This document shows, in pieces, positions 1 to 10,731 of a stretch of DNA of 64,000 nt (its first letter is position 1; each line of letters begins with the position of its first letter). Source of the stretch: Populus alba. Taxonomy: Eukaryota; Streptophyta; Magnoliopsida; Malpighiales; Salicaceae. The position numbers were made by a program, and so were the translations under genes. The notes under the pieces were generated by a model. It did no database searches, was not told where the DNA came from, and worked only from the letters and a program-made list of their open reading frames with translations. The stretch is taken from NCBI RefSeq assembly GCF_005239225.2, contig NC_133288.1, positions 8,637,035 to 8,701,034 of the forward strand, given 5' to 3'.

Positions 1-1
1 A

Positions 2-655
2 GAAGTCATCTCTCGCCATGAAAATGGAAAATGCCACAACGAATTATTGGACGGGTCAGTGAGGCTTTTAGATGTTTGCAGTATTGCAAGGGACACCATG
101 CTGAGGTTCAGGGAGCAAATTCAAGCTCTTCAGTCCGCTTTACGCAGGAGAAAGGGAGATTCAAGCATAGAAAGCAGTGTAGCTATTTTTACTTGCTTCA
201 GGAAGAAGATGAAAAAGGATGCCAAAAAGTTGATTGCTTCATTGAAGCAAATGGATAACAGACTTGGGGCATCTTCACTTCTAGATCAAGACCAGCACCT
301 CTCCGCGGTGATTAGGGTGATCAGAGAAGTTAATGTTATTAACTGTTCCATCTTCCAATCCCTCTTGTTGTTCATGTCAACATCATCCAAGCCAAAACAA
401 AGCAGGTGGTCCCTTGTTTCGAAGTTGATGCACAAGGGAGCAACAACCTGTGAAGAGAAGCAAGAAAATGTTAATGAGTTGGAAGCAGTGCATGCTGCAC
501 TAAGTGAAGTGTCTGATTCCGAGAAGGTGAAAATTACCTATAAGAAACTTGAGGCTTTGGTGATCAGCATTGAAGATCTCGAGAGTTGTTTGGAGCGTGT
601 CTTCAGGGTCTTGATTAAAACAAGAGCCTCTCTTTTGAACGTAATCTCCCTATAG
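2..655 (+). CDS. DUF241-family protein, 5' end cut by the window
   Basis: Open reading frame running in from the left edge to a TAG at 653-655; 217 residues are visible. The frame from position 2 aligns codon by codon with the second copy at 3010-3867 (both read S-R-x-E-N then ELLDGSVRLLDVCSI), so the true start lies outside the window and the internal TTG at 47 is not a start. Motifs shared with the two neighbours include RKKMKKDAKKLIASLKQMD, a SxWSLVSKLMHKG core and the C-terminal RASLLN. The family (Pfam DUF241, plant-specific, mostly helical, often named BPS1-like) has no established biochemical role. It appears intronless. I see no break in the visible part. The 3' flank is also homologous to that of the next copy, so this is one unit of a tandem duplication. 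Confidence 0.85.
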   Translation, partial: EVISRHENGKCHNELLDGSVRLLDVCSIARDTMLRFREQIQALQSALRRRKGDSSIESSVAIFTCFRKKMKKDAKKLIASLKQMDNRLGASSLLDQDQHLSAVIRVIREVNVINCSIFQSLLLFMSTSSKPKQSRWSLVSKLMHKGATTCEEKQENVNELEAVHAALSEVSDSEKVKITYKKLEALVISIEDLESCLERVFRVLIKTRASLLNVISL

Positions 656-2906
656 AGCTTTCTCAACCATCCATAGGCATCCAAATATTAGAGGATCTGT
701 TATGGGATTCAGTATTGAAATGAAAAGCTATGTACATGAATCAAACTTTGTAACTAATACAATGAAATTATGAAATACACACAAGTTTTGCGATCCATAT
801 CTTGATCATTACAGTTCCTTTCTTACTTTCTCTTTCGGTTGATAAAGGGTCAGGACAGATTAACATTCTACTGAAAGATCCTTTCCCAGGATATCCGAAC
901 ACGTAACCTTACTGTCGAATAGCAGATCATAGTTCCGGACAGAGAAAATTGCAAGTTGGAAAATGGAATTATAATTAACTGAGACAGAATTAGCAAACTC
1001 AGAAATGAACGTCATGCTGCATCTTGGATTCTTTCACAATAAGCTATATCCCTGCTGCAATCCCCCTTGCAGTCTTGTGTCCTTCTGCTAAACTGATTTG
1101 ATATTGTTTCCATTTTCGATATTCTTTTGATCTAAAAGCTAAGACTCTTAATCTTTTGCTAGATATATATAAAAAAAAAATAATCAATATTTCAATCTAG
1201 GATTCTAAGGCAGTAGAAGCTTCATTAGCAGTTAATTTCCTGAAAATTCTAGCTCAGTGTCTGTGCTACATGGAAAAAGGAGATGCAAGTAAAGAAACAA
1301 AAAAATGGTTCTTCATTATAAAAAAAAAGGGGGGCTTTTTGTCCATAGCAGCCTGGATTTGCAGAAAATGATACACTGTCAAATTAATTAATGCAATTCA
1401 CCTTGTGTCCAACAAGCCCTGATTTCTGATGTTCAAAACCTAAGGATAAGGTTTTGTTATTATGGGATCAAATCACATGCTGAGGAATCTGCACGTGTTG
1501 GCTAATTGGAACTGTGTCGCATTTAGCCATCAGCATCTGTGAGACACCTTCCCTGAAGTGGGCAGCAGACTAGGCCATTGTTCGCTACTCGAGGTCTCGT
1601 CTCGAGGGTTTTTCTTCTTCTCAAGAGTAGTCTGTCACTAACATCACATATGGTTTTCATTACTTAAATGCAATTGTTAGCTAACATTAATAATCTTGCC
1701 CTGATTGATTCTTACATACAAGCCTAGATTCGTGGCCTACTATTTATAAATTATTTATTGTCGTTCATCATGTAGAGTGAGCCCAGCAATTTTATCAAAC
1801 ACACAATTACCATTCAATGAATAGGACCTAATTGTGGTTGAGACTCGAGAGGATGCTACAAGCTATGACAGAGGCGGCAAGGAGACACACTGCACCGAAC
1901 CCTGCAATTGCCTGTATTCTTCGTTTAAATATTTATGGCGAGGCCATAATGTTATATTCTGCAGCTAGCAGGATTGAGAATATAATTAGGTTCCCCAAAA
2001 TTGTTGGATAAAAATGCTACAAGAAAAAATATAAAAGGCAAGACAAATCACATGCATATTCTCTGTACATAAAACACCGAATTATTTTTTCTTGAATAAT
2101 TAGTTCAGTTGATAAAAGAGTTAAAATGGAGGGCTAATCCACATGTCCATCAGAACGATCCGATGTGCATGTTCTGCGAATCTAGATGTCCTTTCACGTA
2201 CATTCCTGTTAAGATCATGAACTAGCTAAGGTCCTTCTCCGGCAGGATCCTCTTGACACCCTAACAGCCACATTCTGAACCTTACAGCGATGAACACAAC
2301 GTTATCAATAGCCAAAAAAAGAATTTAGCAGCGATACCGCGAGTGATGCACCCGTCCTTACCAAGACGTACGATCGGCGGGAGAATAACACGAAAGAATT
2401 AAATATACTGCATATTTTTTGCGATGTCGTATAACAAAAAGCATCACCGTATAAAAAAGGAGACAATACGAATACAAACCACTCGTGTGAACAATTTGAT
2501 AGTGACCTGAGCTTTAAATGTAATAATCATAGGCTATATAATTCTTGTATCATAACATTTTTCTTCGTCATAAGAGATCTGGATCCTGATTTGTTTAGAG
2601 AAGTTTGCATAATTTCAAGGTTATTATGATCGCGACAATCCAGACAGGTCGTATTTTTTAATCCGATGAAGCTACATAAAATACTAGAGAGGCTAATGTG
2701 GCAGTAGGGGAGGCGAAAACGGTGATGACTCTTCTTGTTATATTTAAAACCTTCAAGGACTTAAATATTGCATATCATTGGAACTATGTTGGCCAAGAAT
2801 AAGACAGGGTAACCGAATTCAAAGGAGAGACCACAGTGGCCACACATGCTCACCACATCGACCCTGTCCAACTAACCATATCTACTTTTATTACCCTCTT
2901 GTGTCT
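656..2906. other. Intergenic, 3' flank of the first DUF241 copy
   Basis: No gene supported. The first ~600 bases are homologous to the 3' flank of the second DUF241 gene, for example around 677-699 and again near 1209. The rest is AT-rich with short A runs (1171, 1321). It must also contain the promoter of the second DUF241 gene at its right end. Confidence 0.5.
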
Positions 2907-2916
2907 CTATATAAAG
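2907..2916 (+). promoter_or_regulatory. TATA box of the second DUF241 gene
   Basis: The string CTATATAAAG lies about 95 bases upstream of the ATG at 3010. That predicts a transcript start near 2940 and a leader of about 70 bases. It sits inside the longer in-frame extension that begins at a GTG (2836), which argues that the extension is not translated. Confidence 0.6.
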
Positions 2917-3009
2917 AGAACCGCATCATTGGCTAAGCATATCAGGTTCAGACCTTCTCTGAAATCAAAGCATCCGGCGAGAAAGAAAAGGGAAAATATA
3001 AAAGCAATC

Positions 3010-3867
3010 ATGGCTTGTAAGTATCATGTTAGATCAATTAGCTGGCCTTCAAGATCACATCCTACCACACAGAGAATCGAAGAAGAGCTGAACAAGCTCA
3101 ATAAATGTGAGGTGTCATCAAATTCAGCATCAGGGTCGATCTCCAATAGTCTATCAGGACTAGAGGACTTGTACAAATGTATGGATGATTTGCTAAACTT
3201 GGCATCGACCCAACAAGTCCTCTCTCGCAATGAAAATGAAAAATGTCTCGACGAATTATTGGATGGATCTGTGAGGCTCTTGGATGTTTGCAGCATTGGA
3301 AGGGACATCTTGTTGAGGTTCAGGGAACAAGTTCAAGCTCTTCAATCCGCTTTCCGCAGGAGAAAGGGAGATTCAAGCATAGAAAGCAGTGTAGCTGCTT
3401 TTAATTGCTTCAGGAAGAAGATGAAAAAGGATACCAAAAAGTTGATTGCTTCATTGAAGCAAATGGATAGCAAACTTGAGGCATCTTCACTTCTAGATCA
3501 AGATCAGCACCTCTCCGCGGTCATTAGGGTGATCAGAGAAGTTAATGTTATTAACTGTTCCATCTTCCAATCCCTCCTGGTGTTCCTGTCAACATCATCC
3601 AAGCCAAAACAAAGCAGGTGGTCCCTTGTTTCGAAGTTGATGCACAAAGGAGTAATAGCCTGTGAAGAGAAGCAAGAAAATGTAAATGAAATAGAAACTG
3701 TTGATGCTGCACTAAGTCAAGTGTCTGATTCCGAGAAGGTGAAAATTGCACAGAAGAGACTTGAGACTTTGGAGATGAGCATTGATGACCTTGAGAATTG
3801 TTTGGAGCGTCTGTCCAGGCCCTTGATTAAATCAAGAGCCACTCTTTTGAACATAATCTCCCAATAA
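3010..3867 (+). CDS. DUF241-family protein (second tandem copy)
   Basis: Single-exon gene of 285 residues. Start chosen at the ATG at 3010 because it begins the family-typical N terminus (HVRSISWPSRSHP around residues 5-17, then a charged EEELNKL helix), and because a TATA box lies upstream at 2907; the longer frame upstream begins only with GTG. Visible conserved blocks: ELLDGSVRLLDVCSIGRD in the middle, RKKMKKDTKKLIASLKQMD, a SLVSKLMHKG core and the C-terminal RATLLNIISQ. Predicted soluble and helical with no signal peptide or membrane span. Function of the family is not established. It is the closest relative of the truncated copy at the left edge, with DNA similarity continuing into the 3' flank, so the two arose by a recent tandem duplication about 3.2 kb apart. 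Confidence 0.88.
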   Translation: MACKYHVRSISWPSRSHPTTQRIEEELNKLNKCEVSSNSASGSISNSLSGLEDLYKCMDDLLNLASTQQVLSRNENEKCLDELLDGSVRLLDVCSIGRDILLRFREQVQALQSAFRRRKGDSSIESSVAAFNCFRKKMKKDTKKLIASLKQMDSKLEASSLLDQDQHLSAVIRVIREVNVINCSIFQSLLVFLSTSSKPKQSRWSLVSKLMHKGVIACEEKQENVNEIETVDAALSQVSDSEKVKIAQKRLETLEMSIDDLENCLERLSRPLIKSRATLLNIISQ

Positions 3868-4610
3868 ATGATTCTTGATCATTGATACAATCCTGGCATC
3901 CAAATTTTAGAGGATCTGCTATAGGATTCAATATTCATATCAAGTGCTATGTACATGAAACGAATTTTGTAATTAATACTGTGAAATAACTACAAGGTTT
4001 TCTATCCATGTTGTGATCATTTCTCATCTTTTTGTTTCTCTTCTTTACTTTCCTCGCTTCTATACTTAAAAATCCTTGTGCAGGCCATCTAATTATGTAA
4101 CCATGCTGTTATAAACTGTGAATAGGGCTATGGTATGATTGTCATAGACAGAGAAAACTCAAGTGAAAAATGAAACAATAATCATCTCCGGCAGAGTTCT
4201 TTACAGTAATTTTTACATTGCTCCCATCTGCCTTTCAGTGCCAAACTAATCCTGTCTTGTTTACAAGATTTTAATCATTTTCAAAACTTAAAAAGTTTTG
4301 GTTCAACAGATTCAAGTATCTTAATCTTTGAATCCAGGGTATAGAAGCTTCACTAGCAGCTAATTTTATGAAGAAAAAAAATACGACTCTAGATGCGTGA
4401 CTACAAATGCAGACTGCAGGATAAAACAAGAGTTACAAGGCCAAGGACTCTTGCGAGACTTTAGCCCATGGCATTAATGTATAGTATGGTACCCATTATT
4501 GTTCCATAATTTTATCTCTAAATTATCCGGGTTTTGTGCTACTCTTACATCCTATCTTCTATTTTTCAAAATTATACTATAACTTAAAACCCACGGGGTT
4601 TTTTACTATA
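3868..4610. other. 3' flank of the second DUF241 gene
   Basis: No gene supported. It keeps similarity to the sequence behind the first copy up to about 4370, including a shared conserved block at 3896-3918. Confidence 0.5.
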
Positions 4611-5110
4611 GAGGCGGGTAATATTCACGCATATATAAATAATTATAGATGGCATTATGCATTTGACAAAAATTCATTTTGATCTTCAAAATTTGTTTTT
4701 CTATCGATTCAGTTATAATTCAAAGCGAATTGATTGTAAATTTTTAAGAAAAAATAAGGTTGAAAGAAGAGGGACTGGAATGAAAAAGACACCAAATATG
4801 GGTAGCATGCCATAAGTTTCATAAACAAATGCATTTTGATACCCAAACTTTAAAAATAATATAAATTATACAATTTTGATACCTCAATATTTTACAAGTT
4901 CAATTTTGATATAAAAGTTAATTTTTGTTAATTTTCAACCCCTAACGAGAGATAGAGGCCGTCAAATTTTAGAGGTAAAGAGGCAGGTAATGTTCACGCA
5001 CATACAAATCACTGTAGATGGCATTGTACATTTGACAAAAATTCATTTTGATCTTCAAAGTTTGTTTGTCTACCAATTCAGTTTTAATTCAAAGTGAATT
5101 GACTGTGAAC
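4611..5110. repeat. 130-bp direct duplication (4611-4740 and 4980-5110)
   Basis: The segment starting GAGGCGGGTAATATTCACGC at 4611 recurs at 4980 as GAGGCAGGTAATGTTCACGC. Both copies run about 130 bases and share GATGGCATT and the TTTGACAAAAATTCATTTTG block, with scattered substitutions. The offset is 369 bases. The spacer between them is AT-rich with no coding sequence. The second copy abuts the 277-bp array. Confidence 0.8.
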
Positions 5111-5123
5111 ACAGATGGCTGAT

Positions 5124-6232
5124 CATTATAATTCATCAGTGAAGCACCAAATTATTCTTTGTATTTAAACTATGTGAATATGATAATGCAAATAAATATT
5201 TAACCATGAGTGTCATTTTTTCTCCGATTGATGTGAAGTTTAAAATCTTTATGATAACAAGGTGGTGGTGGTGATGCTTTGCATTCTAGCTCTTCCTTGA
5301 CCTCTTGCCTTTCTTTTTCAAATGTCAAATCAGTTTATTTTTTTTTTCAAGATTTTACATTTATTTATCGTACTTCACGTGTGATCAACAAATTAAGACA
5401 CATTATAATTCATCAGTGAAGCACCAAATTATTCTTTGTATTTAAACTATGTGAATATGATAATGCAAATAAATATTTAACCATGAGTGTCATTTTTTCT
5501 CCGATTGATGTGAAGTTTAAAATCTTTATGATAACAAGGTGGTGGTGGTGATGCTTTGCATTCTAGCTCTTCCTTGACCTCTTGCCTTTCTTTTTCAAAT
5601 GTCAAATCAGTTTATTTTTTTTTTTCAAGATTTTACATTTATTTATCGTACTTCACGTGTGATCGACAAATTAAGACACATTATAATTCATCAGTGAAGC
5701 ACCAAATTATTCTTTGTATTTAAACTATGTGAATATGATAATGCAAATAAATATTTAACCATGAGTGTCATTTTTTCTCCGATTGATGTGAAGTTTAAAA
5801 TCTTTATGATAACAAGGTGGTGGTGGTGATGCTTTGCATTCTAGCTCTTCCTTGACCTCTTGCCTTTCTTTTTCAAATGTAAAATCAGTTTATTTTTTTT
5901 TCAAGATTTTACATTTATTTATCGTACTTCACATGTGATTGACAAATTAAGACACATTATAATTCATCAGTGAAGCACCAAATTATTCTTTGTATTTAAA
6001 CTATGTGAATATGATAATGCAAATAAATATTTAACCATGAGTGTCATTTTTTCTCCGATTGATGTGAAGTTTAAAATCTTTATGATAACAAGGTGGTGGT
6101 GGTGATTCTTTGCATTCTAGCTCTTCCTTGACCTCTTGCCTTTCTTTTTCAAATGTCAAATCAGTTTATTTTTTTTTTTCAAGATTTTACATTTATTTAT
6201 CGTATTTCACGTGTGATCGACAAATTAAGACA
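5124..6232. repeat. Tandem array, four copies of a 277-bp unit
   Basis: The block beginning CATTATAATTCATCAGTGAA occurs at 5124, 5401, 5679 and 5955, giving periods of 277, 278 and 276 bases, and the last unit ends near 6232. Units differ only by a few substitutions (for example GATGCTTTG becomes GATTCTTTG in the fourth) and by the length of a T run, so the array is young. Each unit holds a (GGT)n motif and, on the minus strand, the same short reading frame ending in TAA (see findings). I do not recognise the unit as a known satellite or element. Confidence 0.95.
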
Positions 6233-9200
6233 GCAAGGGAGAATATGAGCTACAGACTTCTTAAATATACACGCATATATACAGAGAAAGAGAGAAAAGG
6301 GAGAAATGATTCAAAAATATATATAATCTATGCATGTTCATGTGTGTTAAATACATTACATTATATTTGTCGCTAACTCATAAGATCACCCCTTCTTGCT
6401 ATGCAAATTTTAGATATAATGAAAAAAAATTATAATCTATACATATTTTTGTGTGTTAAATACATTGTACATTATTTAAAATCAATTTCAGACTCTTGTT
6501 TATATTTGGTAATGTTACATTATTGATATTTAATATCCCGTCATTACACTTTATTAATTATAAGTATCTTTTAACCATGTTTTTAAAATTAATTATGTTT
6601 ATAAATCATACATACTCATATTTTTGTAATCTTCTATAAACAATCATGTCTCTTAAGCTTCCATCATTGACTCATATTATATCCTAGCTAATTAATGAGT
6701 AAGAACTTACCTAATTAATTAGTTTTATGGGTGCTCTTTCTATTTTTCTTTTTAATGAAAGGAAATAAAAAGTGTTGAAATTTGTAAAATAATGGTTATT
6801 TAAAAAATAAAAGCTCACTTAAATTGCAAATAACTAAAATATTAGCTGATTTATGATAGAAATTTAATTTATAAGTACAAGTATTCAAATATAAAAATAT
6901 AAATACTTTAATATAAAAACAATTATATGTACTAGGCTAGGCTAGATCCAGCTAGCCCATTCTAATCACTGCCCAAGCCAATAACCTGGTTGGATAAAGG
7001 AACGCGCCACCCATGCATGCACATTGAAGGGCTAATTAAATTTCACGGCAACAATGTCAAATGATATTGCAAAGCGAGAAGAGAAGATTACCTGGACGCA
7101 GGAACGAAAACGATGATAAAGCTCTTTTTGTGTGATCGGGTGACACTAGTTGGGCACCCGTTTCAACCTCCCCTCTGTTCTTTTGGCTTTGTTCTTTTTG
7201 TTTCTGATGGTTTGGAGTGTTGAAGCCGGAGACAAATGTCCAGGCTGATCAATACTTGCAGTTTCTCTGTTTTTCCCTGTTCACATGGTTGCATTCTGAG
7301 GACGAAGGCAAGGTTGGGAATGCTGGTTCCTCTGTTTTTTTTTTTTTTTTGTCTGTCCTCCTTTCTTTCTTTGATTCTGTCCGTGCTCTCCCTCGATTCA
7401 CTTTCTACTGTGCTGGTGACCCCATCTCTAGTTTGTGTTCTTCCTTCTTGTGATTTTTTTTTTTGTCTCTATTCATGCTCTCCTTGCTTTTTTTCATGTT
7501 CCTCTTCCCCCAGGCGTTTTTTTCTTCTCTGGTTTTTATAACCAAAGAATGTCACGTGGTTGCCTCAGATAATGAGGTGACTGTGCATGGATTTTAATGC
7601 AGGAGTAAAGGCATTCATTTTCTTTTCTTTTCAGGTGAAGAAGATGAACAGTGTTGATGTTAATGGCCATTTGTGTTTTGGTCCTTAACGTTTTGAATGT
7701 TTGCTGTCAAGTCCTTGAGTAAACTGTAATTGAACCCCTGCGTCTCAGCACCATTTACATATTGATCCTTGAATTTGAATTTCTTGCAAATTTAACCAGA
7801 ATCAGCTCTTTATTTTGATAATTTTTCAATTAAGCCATTGATTGAATTAATTAAACCAATTCCAAATCTAATTAAGTCTCAAAACTTATCAATTCTTCAA
7901 TTAAGCTCTTGATTTGGCTACTAAAACTAATCTAAAGTTTAATTAAACCCCAAAACTTCCAATCATGTTACCCTTGATCTAAATTTTAATTTATTCTTTA
8001 TTTATTTTTTTTATTTGTTTTTTTATTATTTTTATTATTTTTTTTATTATTTTCAGTAAATAAAATAATAGTAGTAGTAGTAATAATAATAATAATAATA
8101 ATAAAAGGAACAAAAATTAAATTATTACAAAAACTAATAACAAAAAATTTCTGCGACAGTTAATCCTGTACTCCAACACGTGGTTCATGGTTCGATAAGA
8201 TATTCCATATCTGAGAATTTTAACCTCAACAATCAAATCACATGAACAATGACTCAGGACACCATTACATTACAAGTTTTTGAAATGACTATGATTCTAT
8301 CTGCTGCGTCTGAATTTTATCACATTAACAACAACAGGTCCTTTCCTGTGAAAAAATAGCAGCCTCAATTGTTCGACGGGAATCGTGCACCGTAAAAATT
8401 AAGCAATGGAATCAGATAAATAAAAATATTAAAATGATGAAACAGTTCTTACACAACAGTTCACTTTAGAAGTTCAATGTTTTTCTTTTGATTGTCCTTG
8501 ATCACTCCAACATACGGTTCAAGTTTTTATAAGATGCCTCCTCATATCAAGAAGTTCCAGCCTTTTTTTTATATAATTTAAAGAGTAACCTCATTACTTA
8601 TCCCAAAAATGACTTGATTTATTGAATTATTATGTATATTGGGAATCATTAAATTAATTTGGATCAATTATTTTATTAAATCAACATTATTTTATATATT
8701 TTTTAAAATTTTTATTTTAATTTATTAAATTTAAACCAGATTTATCCAAGCCAGCTAAATTTTACCACTTCAATATTTTTTTCAAATTTAACTCAAAATC
8801 TAATTTGAATAAAGTTTCGAATCATGAATTTTCTTTCGGGTCAATAAATATGCTTTTATCTTCGATCACATCAGTCAGAATCCAAACAAATTGAGGACAC
8901 AATAATATTATCTATGACCAAGACATTATCTAGATTTCAGGAGTTTTCTTGAATGAACCAAAGGGTTTTTCCTGGGAAAATAAAAGCCTCAATAAGTTGG
9001 CTGAAAATTGTACAGAGTAAAATTCAAATCGATCCACTTGGATGGCCATTTTTGAGTGAATAATGCTCAGAATATAATCATTGCAACCAAAACCAATAAT
9101 CAGAGAATTATTCTTCTATTCATTGCAAATCCATCAAAGCAAACACATGTATTTTGAACAATGTAAAGGTCAATGCAGAAGTAGGATCCATGATCCAAGT

Positions 9201-9737
9201 ACAGGTATGATATGAACATCACAGCAATAATATCAATCACCAAACATATAATCTAGCATAGGAAGGTTGTAGCCTTTAAAGGGAACATAGCCAAACACGC
9301 CACTCGTGCAACAATAAATAATATACATTTTTCTTGGTTTATACTAACCACCGTATCCATATAAATTTTCAACTTTGATAGACATACAAGGCTCCTATAT
9401 CTTCCCAGATCTCAAAATATCCAGACTTTCTAGGTTACATTTTCCGTAACCAGAGAACTTGGGGTGGCCAACCACTTCTTTAATGGTACTAATTTCCATG
9501 AAATAAACCATTGACAAATTAGGCTGGCGGTGGGAATGCCGGTGCGTGAGAGGGAGAAAAGGTGAAACACCTAATGAAAGCCAAGAATTTAGAACAGTGA
9601 GATGCATTGTACCCATATAACAACAACCAGATTTTGTTGCTTTATTTTTAGGTGTCAAGGATCTGACAACATAACCCCATGCCATAGAGAAGCCCACTCT
9701 GCCCTCACATGAGCCTTGTTCTTGTAAATTCTGTTGA
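6233..9737. other. Gene-free interval with pyrimidine-rich and AT-rich DNA
   Basis: No coding sequence supported. 7150-7560 is strikingly T/C-rich with long T runs (7336-7350, 7448-7462); 7660-7960 resembles the non-coding flanks common around plant retroelements (text such as TTGGTCCTTAACG, AATTAAGCC); 8067-8103 is a (TAG)n(TAA)n microsatellite. The right end holds the promoter of the third DUF241 gene. Confidence 0.45.
8067..8103. repeat. (TAG)n(TAA)n microsatellite
   Basis: Four TAG units followed by about eight TAA units in an A/T-rich stretch. Confidence 0.85.
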
Positions 9738-9747
9738 GTATAAATAG
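9738..9747 (+). promoter_or_regulatory. TATA box of the third DUF241 gene
   Basis: GTATAAATAG about 52 bases before the first ATG (9799) and 70 before the second (9817). The predicted transcript start is near 9770, leaving a short leader. Confidence 0.6.
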
Positions 9748-9798
9748 TCCTAATAATTCATATCACCAGTTAAGAAATTTAAGAAACTTGACCTTTCC

Positions 9799-10731
9799 AT
9801 GTTAAAAATAGTAACCATGGCTGCTTTCTCTCCAAAATCTACTCCTCCTTACAATGTTCGTTCGGTTAGTTTTCCAGCTCGATCACATCCGAGTGTAGCC
9901 GAACTTGAACAAGAATTGAACAAGATTAGTTCTTGGCAGGTACCAACTTCATTGAAGGTAGAAACAGTTCTCGGTCGCCTATCAAGCCTTGGAGAGATAT
10001 ACAGATGCGTTGAGGATCTTCTCAACTTGCCAATGACCCAACAAGCTCTATTGCAACATCGAAATGAGAAATTGATGAACGACATGCTGGATGACTTGAT
10101 GAGGTACTTGGATGTATGTGGCAAGACAAGGGATGCTGCTGTCTTGATGAAAGAAAGCATCCGGGATATTCAATCTTCCCTTCGGAGAAGTAAAGCAGGT
10201 GGAGAGTTAAGCATTGAAAGCAATGTCAACGCGTACTTTTGTGCGAGAAAGAAGATGAAAAAGGAAGTAGCAAAATCTCTCGCGTCATTGAAGCAAGCAG
10301 ATAACATTTTCGGAGACTCTCCTTTGCTCAATGCAAGTGATCATCTCCTTTCTGCAATTGTTAGAGTGCTTAGAGAAGCAAGTCTGGTCACAGTTTCGAT
10401 CTTTAGGTCACTCTTGTTACTCCTTTCTGTGCCAATGTTGAAGCCAAGGCCTAGTAAATGGTACTTGGTTTCAAGATTGGTGCACAAGGGTGTGGTCACA
10501 TGCGAAGGCCAACAGGAGAACCTGAATGAATTGGAAAGTGTGGATGCTGCTCTTGCAAGCTTAGTGGTGCCCAACTCAGGTAAAGATTTTGAGGCACGGG
10601 ACATACATTCTGTTCAGAAAAGGCTGGGAATTCTGGATACTAGTATTGAAGAAATTGAAAATGAGTTGGACAGCTTGTTTAGGCATTTAATCCATGCTAG
10701 AGTCTCCCTCCTGAATATACTGTCCCAATAG
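9799..10731 (+). CDS. DUF241-family protein (third copy, diverged)
   Basis: Single-exon gene of 310 residues ending in TAG at 10729-10731. Two starts are possible: 9799, or the in-frame ATG at 9817 (MAAFSPK), which has the better context (AACCATGGC) and gives 304 residues. The N-terminal YNVRSVSFPARSHPS block and the C-terminal RVSLLNILSQ mark it as a full-length family member. Middle blocks RKKMKKEVAKSLASLKQAD and WYLVSRLVHKGVVTC correspond to those of the two upstream copies, but it is clearly more diverged and carries extra residues near 250 (VVPNSGKDFEARD). No signal peptide or membrane span seen. Biochemical role unknown. It is separated from the close pair by about 6 kb of repeats. Confidence 0.88.
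   Translation: MLKIVTMAAFSPKSTPPYNVRSVSFPARSHPSVAELEQELNKISSWQVPTSLKVETVLGRLSSLGEIYRCVEDLLNLPMTQQALLQHRNEKLMNDMLDDLMRYLDVCGKTRDAAVLMKESIRDIQSSLRRSKAGGELSIESNVNAYFCARKKMKKEVAKSLASLKQADNIFGDSPLLNASDHLLSAIVRVLREASLVTVSIFRSLLLLLSVPMLKPRPSKWYLVSRLVHKGVVTCEGQQENLNELESVDAALASLVVPNSGKDFEARDIHSVQKRLGILDTSIEEIENELDSLFRHLIHARVSLLNILSQ

Noticed and set aside
2836..3009. N-terminal extension of the second DUF241 gene
   Set aside because: It starts with GTG, contains the TATA box, and does not match the family N terminus. The ATG at 3010 is preferred.
7217..7541. Overlapping frames in the T/C-rich stretch
   Set aside because: Low-complexity Phe/Ser/Leu-rich translation caused by long pyrimidine runs; no family match.
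9395..9697. 100-codon minus-strand frame before the third DUF241 gene
   Set aside because: No recognisable motif, no promoter or splice context; probably chance.
9799..10160. Minus-strand frames opposite DUF241 copy 3
   Set aside because: Antisense shadows of the coding frame.
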